Of a stretch of DNA of 56,898 nucleotides, positions 56,757-56,898 are shown piece by piece. Each line of letters opens with the position of its first letter. Position 1 is the stretch's first letter. The notes beneath the pieces are model-generated. The model saw nothing but the letters and a program-made list of their open reading frames with translations, was not told the DNA's origin and ran no database searches. The stretch lies in assembly GCA_945947915.1 (NCBI GenBank), contig CAMEZQ010000008.1, forward strand, positions 1-56,898. The letters run 5' to 3'. A program made the position numbers and the translations under genes. Source of the stretch: an uncultured Clostridia bacterium. Its GTDB lineage: Bacteria; Bacillota; Clostridia; Oscillospirales; Butyricicoccaceae.

Positions 56757-56898
56757 TCACCGCGCTTCTTTCAGCAGATCTTCCGGCGCGACCCCGAAAA
56801 GCTTTGCCAGCGCCGTCAGATTTGCGTGCTGGGGTCGGCCGTACCCGTTTCCCTTAGTTAAAGATATTGTTGGGTATCTCAAGATGTGTCATTCGATT
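56757..56898 (-). CDS. Partial gene, probable helix-turn-helix (XRE-type) protein C-terminus
   Basis: The frame enters from the right edge and ends at a TGA complementary to 56757-56759. The visible 46 residues end ANLTALAKLFGVAPEDLLKEAR, which is the typical last helices of a Cro/CI-type (XRE) DNA-binding domain. The upstream part is outside the window, and its visible portion matches the expected operator-contact helix poorly, so either the protein is diverged or the reading frame is damaged. Confidence 0.55.

Noticed and set aside
1..56898. Prophage, transposase or integrase genes
   Set aside because: No recognisable integrase, transposase, capsid or terminase sequence was found on either strand; only small non-coding repeats are present.

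Overview
The window is GC-rich bacterial DNA and is mostly densely packed protein genes. Strong AGGAGG-type ribosome binding sites, TTGACA/TATAAT-type promoters, a spoVT sporulation regulator, a clostridial glutamate fermentation operon, a 2-hydroxyacyl-CoA dehydratase-type activase, a rubredoxin-fused flavodiiron protein and a type-3 prolyl-tRNA synthetase all point to an anaerobic, probably spore-forming, high-GC Clostridia (gut Oscillospirales-like). That placement is inference; no rRNA gene is present to confirm it.

Layout. 1-3.3 kb: an unknown protein, a decayed rhodanese gene, a Cu/Zn superoxide dismutase and a TSUP exporter. 3.4-9.7 kb: a MacAB-like efflux operon that ends in an S-layer homology protein, with a divergent TetR-type regulator and two matching 13-bp operator candidates. 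9.75-11.7 kb: a double-cubane-cluster reductase with its activase. 11.8-14.7 kb: a copper operon (CopA with a fused CopZ-like tail, then CsoR). 14.9-15.9 kb: a small unknown protein, a palindromic repeat and an FmdE-family protein.

16.3-25.7 kb is the metabolic core. It is one co-directional run of ten genes that together encode glutamate fermentation by the methylaspartate pathway: coenzyme B12-dependent glutamate mutase (S, L, E), methylaspartate ammonia-lyase, a two-subunit class I hydratase (very probably mesaconase), a citrate-lyase-type ACP/beta/alpha set (very probably citramalate lyase), and a cobalamin adenosyltransferase. The lyase maturation genes lie 5-10 kb further on: a citX-citG fusion at 31.1-32.5 kb and citC at 34.9-36.0 kb. 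The citXG operon also carries a DUF4430 lipoprotein and an ECF transporter S component, possibly for cobalamin. A MocR/PdxR-type regulator that lacks the PLP-binding lysine, and a divergent ECF S component, sit between citXG and citC.

25.75-30 kb: an arginase-family protein, M42 and M20 peptidases, SpoVT. 36-43.8 kb: a VOC protein, three tandem S9 prolyl-oligopeptidase paralogues and a LysR regulator with a divergent orphan promoter. 44-47.8 kb: proS, secG and a split transketolase. 48-51.6 kb: a polyphosphate kinase remnant, a second TSUP protein, the flavodiiron protein and a DivIVA-like coiled-coil protein. 51.7-52.3 kb: tRNA-Arg(CCG) preceded by a truncated copy of itself and an inverted piece of its anticodon arm, then a remnant of an amino-acid ABC binding protein. 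52.4-56.9 kb: MarR-MATE, AroM, purB and the cut-off end of a probable HTH gene.

No phage, insertion sequence, CRISPR array or rRNA gene was recognised. Many long opposite-strand open frames exist only because the DNA is GC-rich and were discarded.
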